Source: an uncultured Anaerolineae bacterium
Lineage (GTDB): Bacteria; Chloroflexota; Anaerolineae; Anaerolineales; Villigracilaceae
Assembly: GCA_903854805.1 (NCBI GenBank)
Contig: CAINXK010000612.1
Span: 1 to 14,847 of the forward strand
Length of the DNA stretch: 14,847 nt
Direction of reading: 5' to 3'
Numbering within the stretch: position 1 is the first letter of the stretch; each line of letters opens with the position of its first letter. The position numbers and the translations under genes were made by a program. The notes below the pieces were generated by a model. It was not told where the DNA came from, did not search any database, and saw nothing but the letters and a program-made list of their open reading frames with translations. Below are positions 7,342 through 14,503 of this stretch, piece after piece.

Positions 7342-8541
7342 TTAGTTGATTTTATAGATAGATTTTGAGCGTGTAATCCATAAACTCGTTGCGGCAATGG
7401 CGTATCCGGCTGCTGCGAAGGCATACAGCCAACGAGCGCCAATTAGGTCGTAGATTGCGCCGGAGATTGGCGAAGCCACAATGTTGACAGATCCAGCCAG
7501 AGTAACCGTGAATAAGGCTAAGACTGTTCCGGTTTCATGCGCCTCGGTGTGACTGCTGATCAACCCGATGTAGGAGATCGTATAAAAACTAAATGCCATA
7601 CCGCCAATAAAACGGACAATCATGATTGTTAGGATGGATGGAAAAATCAGAACCGTAGTGCGCTGGGCCAGGGTCAGCAGGACAGCGATCATCATCATGC
7701 GATGTGCACTGATGCGTCTGAGAATTTTATCGGAGATCAGCATAAAGGGTAACTCGACAAGCGCGCCTAATATCCCGGCGAAACTAATGAGCTGTTTGGA
7801 TGCTCCCAGGTCAGACAGGAAAACGTTTTCAAATTGGAGTACGCCGTTATTAAGAAAACCTATCGCAATGATTGCGATCGCGAAACCACGCAAGGTCCGA
7901 TTCTTTATCAGCTTGCGGATTGTGGATGGCAAACCAGGCGAGATCGCCAGCGGGTCAGCGTGTGACGAAAAATGGTTTGATGAAATAAAAAACACCAGTC
8001 CTGCTGCACATATCCAGGCAATGCTAACGCCTGTAAAACCCGCTTTGAAACCCAGGTGTTCGATCAGCCAACCTGAAGTAGGTACGATGAGGATCCAGCC
8101 GAGCGAGCCCCAAACACGCACACTGCCGAAACCAATGCGCATTGATTTGGAAACCGAAACTGCCATTGAGTCCGAAATGGGCGGAACGCTTGAAACAGCC
8201 AGGGCTTGCAAAACAATGACTGCCAAAATTGGTAAAAAAGCAGTCTGCTGTCCGATCATAAAATACCCAACGGCACCCAAGATAAGGATAAGCTGCAGGT
8301 AAGAACGTGCCAGTGGATGTTTTCTTATTTCTGTGACGAGCACTGGGGCCGCGACAAGGCCGATAACTGCACTGGTCGCTGCAATTGTGCCGATCTGTAT
8401 TCCATTCAATCCCAGGCTGGTATAAAACAGATTAGTGAAGGGCAGTATAAATCCCATACCACCCATATAGGCGAAATAATAAAAGCGAGCAAACATCAGC
8501 TCAGGTTGAATATTTGTAAACTTTGAGGTTTTCAAAATCAT
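7342..8541 (-). CDS. MFS transporter, MFS_1-like (LacY/HcaT-type)
   Basis: A 399-aa integral membrane protein with about twelve hydrophobic segments, the standard major facilitator layout. The N-terminus (FARFYYFAYMGGMGFILPF, then LFYTSLGLNGIQIGTIAA) is typical of the MFS_1-like/3-phenylpropionate permease-type group. A polar central loop at about residues 190-215 separates the two six-helix halves, and the short DKILRRISAHR loop begins the second half's conserved inter-helix segment. No substrate can be assigned. The gene lies 10 nt upstream of the EamA transporter on the same strand. The start at 8541 has no convincing ribosome binding site; Met16 is an alternative. It is separated from arfB upstream by 203 nt containing a palindrome at 8571-8597. 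Confidence 0.86.
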   Translation of the reverse strand: MILKTSKFTNIQPELMFARFYYFAYMGGMGFILPFTNLFYTSLGLNGIQIGTIAATSAVIGLVAAPVLVTEIRKHPLARSYLQLILILGAVGYFMIGQQTAFLPILAVIVLQALAVSSVPPISDSMAVSVSKSMRIGFGSVRVWGSLGWILIVPTSGWLIEHLGFKAGFTGVSIAWICAAGLVFFISSNHFSSHADPLAISPGLPSTIRKLIKNRTLRGFAIAIIAIGFLNNGVLQFENVFLSDLGASKQLISFAGILGALVELPFMLISDKILRRISAHRMMMIAVLLTLAQRTTVLIFPSILTIMIVRFIGGMAFSFYTISYIGLISSHTEAHETGTVLALFTVTLAGSVNIVASPISGAIYDLIGARWLYAFAAAGYAIAATSLWITRSKSIYKIN

Positions 8542-8567
8542 TCGGAAGTGCCTGAAACAAAAGAATA

Positions 8568-8595
8568 AATATAGGACAAGATGCTCTCTTGTCCT
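8568..8595 (-). promoter_or_regulatory. Candidate promoter of the MFS-EamA pair
   Basis: On the - strand, AGGACA (8595-8590) lies 16 nt from TATATT (8573-8568), predicting a start near 8561, about 20 nt before the MFS ATG. The -35 matches four of six consensus bases and the -10 five of six. The two boxes overlap the arms of the inverted repeat at 8571-8597. Confidence 0.4.
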
Positions 8596-8597
8596 AT
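8571..8597 (-). promoter_or_regulatory. Perfect 11-bp inverted repeat: operator or terminator
   Basis: Arms 8571-8581 (ATAGGACAAGA) and 8587-8597 (TCTTGTCCTAT) are perfect reverse complements around a 5-nt loop. Read on the - strand it is followed by ATTTATTCTTTTG, so it could be the intrinsic terminator of aspA-arfB. It also overlaps both boxes of the candidate MFS promoter and ends only 29 nt before that start codon, so an operator or attenuator is an equally fair reading. Confidence 0.6.
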
Positions 8598-8725
8598 TGG
8601 TTCATGCGATTATACATCCGGAATTTATTATTCTGGATCAATCAGACTTGGTCGCGTTTCGTTTAGCCTTTTATTTTGGGCTATTTTATTAATTTGGACG
8701 AAAGGCTGGTGGGTGCCTGATAATG

Positions 8726-8743
8726 AAATACCCGCCGGTATTT
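8726..8743 (-). terminator. Short hairpin after arfB
   Basis: A 7-bp stem, AAATACC (8726-8732) with GGTATTT (8737-8743), lies 1 nt beyond the arfB stop. Read on the - strand it has no strong U-tract, so termination here is doubtful. The rest of 8598-8725 shows only weak AT-rich pairings and no gene. Confidence 0.3.
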
Positions 8744-8744
8744 T

Positions 8745-9164
8745 TTATTCATCCGAAATATTGCGCCGCATTTTTTTTACTGCTCCATGCCGTTTCTTGG
8801 ACTGAATACGTTCGGTTTTAGAAGCCAGGGTCGGGCGAGTCGCGTATCTTTTTTTGGGAGCATCAACGGACCGTTGGATGAGCGTTGTCAACCTTAGAAT
8901 GGCATCAGTCCGGTTTTGTTCCTGAGTCCGGAAACGTTTGGCTTCAATGAGTAAAATGCCTTCGCCAGTCAGTCGGCCTGCGGCTAACCTGGATAGACGT
9001 TCTTTTATGTCATCGGGGAGAGATGTTGAATTACGTAAATCAAAACGCAGTTGAACAGCCGTGGCAACCTTATTGACGTTTTGTCCGCCCGGACCGCTTG
9101 AGCGGATAAAATCAAGCGTGATTTCGTTATCCTCAATTCTAATTGTGGGGCTGATGACGATCAT
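8745..9164 (-). CDS. arfB: Alternative ribosome-rescue factor, peptidyl-tRNA hydrolase ArfB (YaeJ)
   Basis: Small class-I-release-factor-like protein that enters the A site of ribosomes stalled without a stop codon and hydrolyses the peptidyl-tRNA. The 139-aa length is typical. The catalytic GGQ is at residues 26-28 within RSSGPGGQNVNKV. The lysine/arginine-rich C-terminal tail (about residues 103-135, with KKRYATRPT, SKTERIQSKKRHG and KKMRR) matches the tail that occupies the empty mRNA channel. The absence of a stop-codon-reading domain excludes RF1/RF2. Its ATG overlaps the aspA stop by 4 nt (ATGA), so it is probably translated by ribosomes finishing aspA. The link with aspartase is presumably one of expression, not of pathway. 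Confidence 0.93.
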   Translation of the reverse strand: MIVISPTIRIEDNEITLDFIRSSGPGGQNVNKVATAVQLRFDLRNSTSLPDDIKERLSRLAAGRLTGEGILLIEAKRFRTQEQNRTDAILRLTTLIQRSVDAPKKRYATRPTLASKTERIQSKKRHGAVKKMRRNISDE

Positions 9165-10570
9165 AATACAAACTTTGGCCGGGTAAGGTTTTCAGGGCGC
9201 AGAATCTCATCCAATTGTTCTCGTGTTAAAAGGCCTTTTGCCAACACGATCTCTGTGACACTTTTGCCAGTGGCATATGCTTCTTTGGCCACCGTGCTGG
9301 CGTTCTCGTATCCGATATATGGATTTAGTGCAGTGACGATACCAATCGAGTGGCTGACGATATCGTCCAAACGTTCGCGGTTGGCTGTAATGCCACGAAC
9401 GCAGCGCTCAGCCAGGGTAAGGCAACCCTGGCGTAGATAGATCAGGCTGTTTAATAAGTTGTGGGCGATGATGGGTTCAAAGGCATTCAGCTGCAGCTGC
9501 CCAGCTTCCGCTGCAAAAGTGACGGTCACATCGTTACCGATCACCTCAAAGGCAATCTGATTGACTACTTCTGGGATGACCGGATTGACCTTTCCTGGCA
9601 TGATGCTGGATCCAGCTTGAACTGGAGGTAGGTTTATCTCTCCGAATCCGGCACGCGGTCCGGATGAAAGCAGTCGCAGATCGTTGCAAACCTTGGATAA
9701 TTTTACAGCCACTCGTTTGAGTACACCCGAAAGTTGAACGAATGACCCGGCATCCTGAGTAGCTTCGACCAGGTTATCAGCGGTAATGAATTGAATACCT
9801 GTCAATTCGGAAAGTGCCTTACAGGCCAGGGGTGCATATTCTGCCGGGGCATTGATGCCTGTCCCGATGGCAGTGGCGCCCAGATTGATTTCCTGAATGA
9901 GCAGGGCTGCTTCTCGCAGACGCTGCTGGTCTTCCATCAGCATGACCGCGTAGGTGCTAAACTCTTGCCCGAGGGTCATTGGAACGGCGTCCTGAAGCTG
10001 GGTACGACCCATTTTTAAGACAGTCGAAAATTCCCTGGCTTTTTTATCGAAATCAAGGCGCAGGACTTCCATAGCGTTTACCAGTCGCTCTATTTCAAAA
10101 CGCAAAGCTACTTTGACGGCTGTAGGATAGACATCATTGGTGCTTTGACTCATGTTGACGTGTTCAAGCGGGTGAAGTTCCTTATAATTTCCACGTTCAA
10201 AACCCAGGATTTCCAAGGCTCGGTTGGCGATGACTTCATTAGCGTTCATGTTGGTGGATGTTCCCGCGCCGCCCTGGATAACGTCAACAGCGAAGTGGGA
10301 ATGGTACTTTCCGGCGCGTATCTCCTGACAGGCTTGCAGAATGGCGTCAGCGCGTTTCTTATCCAATAATCCTAATTCTAAATTCGCCAGGGCGCAAGCT
10401 TCTTTTACATAAACCAGTCCGTCAATCAGTCCGGGGTAGGTCTGAATGGGTATGCCGGATATGGGGAAATTTTCGAGTGCACGCAAGGTGTGAATACCAT
10501 AATATTTATCTGCCGGTACTTCGCGCTCACCCAAAAGGTCGTGTTCGATTCTATAATTAATATTTTCCAT
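9161..10570 (-). CDS. aspA: Aspartate ammonia-lyase (aspartase)
   Basis: Reversibly converts L-aspartate to fumarate and ammonia; cytoplasmic homotetramer of the aspartase/fumarase superfamily. The 469-aa length is normal. The N-terminus RIEHDLLGEREVPADKYYGI (7-26) is the aspartase form and argues against class II fumarase. Conserved regions are GTSTNMNANE at 103-112, SQSTND at 141-146, and the flexible catalytic loop GSSIMPGKVNP at 320-330 containing the Ser base. The ATG at 10570 matches the usual start of the family but has no ribosome binding site; an extended -10 box lies just upstream. It is translationally coupled to arfB downstream. In context it would feed aspartate carbon into fumarate, perhaps as electron acceptor in fermentation (inference). 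Confidence 0.95.
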   Translation of the reverse strand: MENINYRIEHDLLGEREVPADKYYGIHTLRALENFPISGIPIQTYPGLIDGLVYVKEACALANLELGLLDKKRADAILQACQEIRAGKYHSHFAVDVIQGGAGTSTNMNANEVIANRALEILGFERGNYKELHPLEHVNMSQSTNDVYPTAVKVALRFEIERLVNAMEVLRLDFDKKAREFSTVLKMGRTQLQDAVPMTLGQEFSTYAVMLMEDQQRLREAALLIQEINLGATAIGTGINAPAEYAPLACKALSELTGIQFITADNLVEATQDAGSFVQLSGVLKRVAVKLSKVCNDLRLLSSGPRAGFGEINLPPVQAGSSIMPGKVNPVIPEVVNQIAFEVIGNDVTVTFAAEAGQLQLNAFEPIIAHNLLNSLIYLRQGCLTLAERCVRGITANRERLDDIVSHSIGIVTALNPYIGYENASTVAKEAYATGKSVTEIVLAKGLLTREQLDEILRPENLTRPKFVL

Positions 10571-10576
10571 GCGACT

Positions 10577-10585
10577 ATTGTAACA
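10577..10585 (-). promoter_or_regulatory. Extended -10 promoter of aspA, possibly leaderless
   Basis: On the - strand TGTTACAAT (10585-10577) is an extended -10 box (TGn then TACAAT). Standard spacing puts transcription start at 10570-10571, the A of the aspA ATG. The -35 position (TTTCTT) is weak, as is usual for extended -10 promoters. A 15-nt palindrome, GAATAA-AAA-TTATTC at 10606-10620, is centred about 43 nt upstream and may be an operator. Confidence 0.5.
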
Positions 10586-10665
10586 AATTTATGGCGACCA
10601 AGAAAGAATAAAAATTATTCAGGTTCTTCTTAACGAAAATCCGCGCTGCGGTTGTACTGGAATAG

Positions 10666-10711
10666 AAAAAACCTGTCAGGAAAGCGTTATGTGCCTTTCT
10701 GACAGGTTTTT
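10666..10711 (-). terminator. Intrinsic terminator of the korAB operon
   Basis: A 13-bp stem, AAAAACCTGTCAG (10667-10679) with CTGACAGGTTTTT (10699-10711), has a partly paired inner segment and loop. On the - strand it ends with a run of six T (complement of the A-run at 10666-10671) and lies about 65 nt after the korB stop. The + strand also has a T-run, so it may work both ways, although no + strand gene ends here. Confidence 0.9.
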
Positions 10712-10774
10712 ATATTGAACTTTGGTACAAGGTCTATTTACTCAGGCAGATCAAATAAAAGACTTGTGGTCAGA

Positions 10775-11830
10775 CTAAAACATGAGGTCATTGATCTGTT
10801 TAATTGTTTCGGGAGCAGGGCGAAGATCTTTTTCTGCTAACCGGTTGAGGGCAGTTTCTACAAGATTGTACTTTTCATTCAAGGCAGGTTTGGATGTATC
10901 AAGATAGATCAGCCCGGTGATCAACCAATTGTTTTGCTGGGCTTCTTCCAACTTTTGAAGAGCCTGGAATTTGCTGGTGGGATCGTAATCCTGTTCCAGC
11001 TTTTTTAGAATAATGCTGGAGCCGTCATGCATTTCCACTTCGCGAACTGTCCCGGGTTCGAACTCATCGGGAATCATGATTTCGTCTCGCGCCGGTACGA
11101 AGGAAATTTCATGCAGAGGTGCTTCATGGTCCTTACCCCAGGTATATGAATGGTAAGCATTATCCTGATTATTGAAGGTCACGCAAGGACTGATGATATC
11201 AAGTATGGCGATGCCTTTGTGGGCAATCGCTGCTTTTAGCAGTTCCTTGACTTGTTTTGGATCTCCTGCAAAGGATCGGGCAACAAAGGTAGCGTTTGAT
11301 GCGATCGCTTCCATGCAGATGTCGATTGGCATGTACTGATTTACACCTTGTTTTTTCAGGCTCAGACCAACTTCTGCCGTGGCAGAAAATTGACCCTTAG
11401 TTAGGCCATACACGCCATTATTTTCAACAATATATACCATGTTGACATTACGTCGCATCATGTGTTTGAATTGGCCCATACCAATGCTGGCGCTATCGCC
11501 ATCACCAGAAACACCAATGCCTTTCATGCTGATATCGCCAAAGAGCGCGCCGGTTGCAATGGATGGCATGCGTCCATGCAGGCCATTGAAGCCGAAAGAG
11601 CGGTTGAGGAAGTAGGTTGGCGACTTGCTGGAGCATCCAATACCGCTGAATTTGATGACATTTTCAGGGACAACATTCATTTCATAGGCGGCTGATATGA
11701 TCTGGTTGGCGATGGAATTGTGCCCACAGCCCTGACAAAGGGTACTGGGCAAACCGCGATAATCATTTTTGCTTAAACCGGCCAGGTTTACTTGAACAGC
11801 AGCCCCGGCCATCGGAAGGGTTTCGGCCAT
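10775..11830 (-). CDS. korB: 2-Oxoacid:ferredoxin oxidoreductase, beta subunit
   Basis: Thiamine-diphosphate subunit of a ferredoxin-linked enzyme that decarboxylates 2-oxoacids (probably 2-oxoglutarate) to acyl-CoA and reduces ferredoxin; in reverse it can fix CO2. It has 351 aa. The [4Fe-4S] ligands appear to be Cys32 and Cys35 (CQGCGH), Cys66 (GIGCS) and Cys216 (SPCVTF). The thiamine-diphosphate motif runs from GDGDSASIG at 109-117 to ENNGVYGLTKGQ at 136-147. Its ATG lies 1 nt past the korA stop, with AAGGAG inside the korA end, so the two subunits should be made in step. No separate ferredoxin-like delta subunit is encoded nearby, which fits a two-subunit enzyme. The exact 2-oxoacid cannot be fixed from sequence. 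Confidence 0.94.
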   Translation of the reverse strand: MAETLPMAGAAVQVNLAGLSKNDYRGLPSTLCQGCGHNSIANQIISAAYEMNVVPENVIKFSGIGCSSKSPTYFLNRSFGFNGLHGRMPSIATGALFGDISMKGIGVSGDGDSASIGMGQFKHMMRRNVNMVYIVENNGVYGLTKGQFSATAEVGLSLKKQGVNQYMPIDICMEAIASNATFVARSFAGDPKQVKELLKAAIAHKGIAILDIISPCVTFNNQDNAYHSYTWGKDHEAPLHEISFVPARDEIMIPDEFEPGTVREVEMHDGSSIILKKLEQDYDPTSKFQALQKLEEAQQNNWLITGLIYLDTSKPALNEKYNLVETALNRLAEKDLRPAPETIKQINDLMF

Positions 11831-11831
11831 A

Positions 11832-13628
11832 TTATTTGTTCTCCTTTCCTAATATTTCGCTCATGATGCGCTTGGCAGTGGGTGGCATACCATCGCTGTA
11901 AGCCACAGAAACCAGCCTGGTTGCCAGATCTGGCATGGCAATGATCAATTCTTCGTAAAGCTGCCCGTCGCGATTCATTTCAACGACGTACACCTTATCT
12001 TGTGCCATTACAAATTCCCTGACCTCGTTCGCTAGTGGCAAGGCGCGCAGACGAAGCAAGTTCATTTTTTGACCCTTTTGTTCATCAAGCAAAACGCGAG
12101 CTTCCTGAACAGCGGGTATAGTCGAACCGAAGGCAATGATTGCCTCCCTGGCACCTTCGACGTTTTCGATGACTGGTTTGGGTAGGTACTCTTTGGCGGT
12201 AAGGAACTTCTTCTTCAGCCGTTCCATGTTCGCTTCCCAAACTGTGGAGTCTTCAGTATATCGGGCATAGGGATCGTGCCCGGTTCCGCGAGTGAAGTAA
12301 GAACTGCCTGGCAGGCGGTTACCAGGGAAGGTGCGATAGGGAATGCCATCGCCATCCTTGTCCAGGTAACGTCCCCATGGTTCGGTTAATTTCTTAAGGT
12401 CTTCTTCCCATAAAACCTTGCCGCGGTCCATTGGAATGTCGGGATATTTGAATGGTTCTGTCATCCACTGGTTCATACCAAAATCCAGGTCGCTGAGGAC
12501 GATCACGGGTGTTTGAATACGTTCAGCGATATCGAAGGCGCGCCAGCCAAATTCAAAACATTCATTGACGGAACCGGGTAACAGAATGATGTTATCTGTG
12601 TCGCCATGCCCCATGTTGGCCGCAAAATTTAAGTCACCCTGAGATGTGCGGGTGGGCAAGCCAGTACTTGGGCCGATACGAGTTACGTCCCAAATCACAA
12701 CTGGGATTTCGGCATAATAAGCCAACCCGACAAATTCGGTCATCAGGCTTAGCCCTGGCCCAGACGTTGAGGTCATGGAGCGCAAACCAGCCCATCCAGC
12801 GCCAATACACATACCGATCGCGGCCAGTTCATCTTCGGCTTGCACTACAGCATAGGTGTCTTTTCCCTCGGAAGTTTTACGAAGTTTTGGAAGATATTCA
12901 TTCAACTCTTCCGCCAGGCTGGTGGCAGGGGTGATGGGGTACCAGCCGACAAATTGGACTCCACCGTAGATGGATCCGATTGCAGCAGCGGTATTTCCGT
13001 CTGCCATGATCAACCCAGCAGTTTTATCCATCGGTTCAATGTAATAAGGGTCTTTCTTTTCTAAGTTATCTTTGGCCCAGAGCGCCGCAGATTTAGCCAC
13101 GTTAAGATTTAGATCGACGGCTTTTTGCTTGCCTTTGAAGGCAAAGCTTAATGCTGTTTCGATTTTCTCCATGTCGATCCCGATCATTTGAGCCAGGATG
13201 CCAACATAGACCATGTTTGCAATCATATCGCGCAGGTTGGCCGGCACAGCTGGATCATTACGAACGATTTGCTTTACGGGCATTGGGTAAACAACAATAT
13301 CTGTGCGTGTGATGGGTGCCTTGATTGAGTCGTCGTAATAAAAAGCGCCGCCAGGCAGAACACTCGCCTGATCTTTTTCAAACGAGTTCGGATTCATGGC
13401 AACAACAATTTCACGTTCATCTCGACGGGCGATAAAACCGTCCTTACTGGCGCGGATGATGTACCAGGTTGGCAGTCCCTGAATATTACTCGGGAAGAGG
13501 TTCTTGCCCGAAACGGGAATGCCCATCCTAAATAGTGCTCGTAAAATCGTCGAATTAGACGTTTGCGAACCCGAACCGTTGGCGGTACCAACCACGATGG
13601 AAAAATCATTAACAATACGCTGGGTCAT
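11832..13628 (-). CDS. korA: 2-Oxoacid:ferredoxin oxidoreductase, fused gamma-alpha subunit
   Basis: Partner of korB. A 598-aa fusion: the gamma domain (about residues 1-185) starts IVNDFSIVVGTANGSGSQTS, and the alpha domain (about 205-598) starts with GNTAAAIGS. YPITPAT at 230-236 is the alpha-subunit signature that contacts CoA/2-oxoacid. EDELAAIG (265-272), TSGPGLSLM (288-296) and GPSTGLPT (319-326) are also conserved, as in KorA-type enzymes. ATG 13628 is chosen because GAGGAG lies 8 nt upstream and it begins right at the gamma domain; an in-frame start at 13778 would overlap the regulator gene by 128 nt. With this start the regulator stop is 22 nt upstream, so the three genes form one operon. 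2-Oxoglutarate is the most likely substrate, but pyruvate or broad specificity remains possible. Confidence 0.94.
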   Translation of the reverse strand: MTQRIVNDFSIVVGTANGSGSQTSNSTILRALFRMGIPVSGKNLFPSNIQGLPTWYIIRASKDGFIARRDEREIVVAMNPNSFEKDQASVLPGGAFYYDDSIKAPITRTDIVVYPMPVKQIVRNDPAVPANLRDMIANMVYVGILAQMIGIDMEKIETALSFAFKGKQKAVDLNLNVAKSAALWAKDNLEKKDPYYIEPMDKTAGLIMADGNTAAAIGSIYGGVQFVGWYPITPATSLAEELNEYLPKLRKTSEGKDTYAVVQAEDELAAIGMCIGAGWAGLRSMTSTSGPGLSLMTEFVGLAYYAEIPVVIWDVTRIGPSTGLPTRTSQGDLNFAANMGHGDTDNIILLPGSVNECFEFGWRAFDIAERIQTPVIVLSDLDFGMNQWMTEPFKYPDIPMDRGKVLWEEDLKKLTEPWGRYLDKDGDGIPYRTFPGNRLPGSSYFTRGTGHDPYARYTEDSTVWEANMERLKKKFLTAKEYLPKPVIENVEGAREAIIAFGSTIPAVQEARVLLDEQKGQKMNLLRLRALPLANEVREFVMAQDKVYVVEMNRDGQLYEELIIAMPDLATRLVSVAYSDGMPPTAKRIMSEILGKENK

Positions 13629-13650
13629 AGGCTCCTCATTGAGTTGAGTA

Positions 13651-14328
13651 TTATTTTGTGGGACGGTGGTCAAGCAAATCTGCCAGTAAATCGGTATGTT
13701 CCACGAGTGCCCGATATCCGGCCTCAAAATCTCCAGATTGAATGGCTTGAACCATTTTTTCATGGTATTGCCAGACACCTCGGAGATGGTTGTAATCAGT
13801 AAAGACGTTCAATCCAATGGCTTCGTAGGATTCCCAATAGGCTTCCAGAATGCCACTGACAAATGGGTTGTTTAACCGGCAGTAAATTGCCAGGTGAAGT
13901 TGTTTGTGTTCTTCATGAGGGATTTGAATAGGTCTGCCATTAAGCTTGCGCCAGGCGCGTTCTACCAGGTCTTGCAGCAGGGCATGGTCTTCCGTGGTCA
14001 GCTTGCCAACGGCTTCATACCAATATGAAGCTTCGATATTTTGCCTGAGATCGGCAAACATTTCGAAATTGTTTGGTTCAAGCGCCATAGCGTAGCCCAG
14101 GCTTTGTCGGACTGCGGGTAGGAATCTGAAAGGCAGGCGCCGTATGCCTGTTCTCGGACGTACTTCCACCAGTCCCAGGGCCCGCGCCACTTCCAGCTGT
14201 TCACGCAAACTGGATACGCTCACACCTAGCTCATCACTTAATACTGTGATGGGTGGCAGGTTGGCGTCTGTTTGCGCGTGGGCGGCCAGATAACGCATGA
14301 ATTCGGATAGATTTTCGAGTGGAGACAT
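13651..14328 (-). CDS. GntR-family transcriptional regulator with FCD domain
   Basis: DNA-binding regulator of 225 aa. The N-terminal winged helix (about 8-65) shows the GntR pattern LPPITVLSDELGVSVSSLRE followed by GLVEVRPRTG. The C-terminal all-helical FCD ligand-binding domain (about 75-215) carries His145, His189 and His211 in the usual metal-site positions; the Asp normally four residues before the first His is His141 here. FCD regulators typically bind small organic acids, which would suit a regulator of a 2-oxoacid enzyme. It is the first gene of an operon with korA 22 nt downstream, has a strong promoter, and probably regulates itself and korAB. The ribosome binding site is weak (CGGAATA), and the predicted leader is about 33 nt. 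The ligand is unknown. Confidence 0.9.
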   Translation of the reverse strand: MSPLENLSEFMRYLAAHAQTDANLPPITVLSDELGVSVSSLREQLEVARALGLVEVRPRTGIRRLPFRFLPAVRQSLGYAMALEPNNFEMFADLRQNIEASYWYEAVGKLTTEDHALLQDLVERAWRKLNGRPIQIPHEEHKQLHLAIYCRLNNPFVSGILEAYWESYEAIGLNVFTDYNHLRGVWQYHEKMVQAIQSGDFEAGYRALVEHTDLLADLLDHRPTK

Positions 14329-14346
14329 ATTATTCCGATGAATTGG

Positions 14347-14371
14347 ATTAATCAGATTATTAGTATTAATA
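14347..14371 (-). promoter_or_regulatory. Candidate operator overlapping the regulator's start site
   Basis: ATTAAT (14347-14352) and ATTAAT (14365-14370), which is self-complementary, are separated by 12 nt, and TATTAATA at 14364-14371 is a perfect 8-bp palindrome. The block covers the predicted transcription start (about 14361) and part of the -10 box, a typical place for an autorepressor. The AT-rich composition makes chance palindromes easy. Confidence 0.35.
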
Positions 14372-14396
14372 TAACACCTTTGCGCATGGGGGTCAA
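14368..14396 (-). promoter_or_regulatory. Strong sigma70-type promoter of the GntR-korAB operon
   Basis: On the - strand TTGACC (14396-14391) and TATATT (14373-14368) are separated by exactly 17 nt, and a TGn extension precedes the -10. This is five of six matches at each box with ideal spacing, starting transcription near 14361. Confidence 0.75.
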
Positions 14397-14409
14397 GAAA
14401 AAAAACAAT

Positions 14410-14430
14410 GAAACAAATTATTTTTGTTTC
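14410..14430 (-). promoter_or_regulatory. AT-rich inverted repeat upstream of the kor promoter
   Basis: GAAACAAA (14410-14417) and TTTGTTTC (14423-14430) form a perfect 8-bp inverted repeat with a 5-nt centre. It is centred about 60 nt upstream of the predicted start, where an activator or a second regulator dimer could bind. It is too AT-rich to be a good terminator. Confidence 0.4.
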
Positions 14431-14460
14431 CAGTAAAATATGTCTGTTGGTTTAGGAGTT

Positions 14461-14501
14461 CAAAAGCGCTCTTCCGCATGTTTGCCGGAAGAGCGCTTTT
14501 G
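14461..14501 (-). terminator. Intrinsic terminator of the M20 amidohydrolase gene
   Basis: A perfect 16-bp stem, CAAAAGCGCTCTTCCG (14461-14476) with CGGAAGAGCGCTTTTG (14486-14501), around a 9-nt loop. It starts 2 nt after the amidohydrolase stop. The AAAA and TTTT runs form the base of the stem, so it can act on either strand. It insulates this gene from the regulator operon. Confidence 0.85.
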
Positions 14502-14503
14502 GA

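Noticed and set aside
7332..7442. Longer N-terminus of the EamA transporter
   Set aside because: It would overlap the MFS gene and encodes a non-hydrophobic stretch before the first membrane helix; ATG 7331 has TAAGGA.
7622..8302. 226-codon open frame on the + strand inside the MFS gene
   Set aside because: Antisense to a clear membrane protein; its composition mirrors the transporter codons and no domain is visible.
10666..10711. Hairpin as a small RNA gene on the + strand
   Set aside because: It is well explained as the korAB terminator, and I found no + strand promoter nearby.
13629..13778. Longer N-terminus of korA
   Set aside because: It would overlap the regulator gene by 128 nt and precedes the conserved gamma-domain start; ATG 13628 has GAGGAG.
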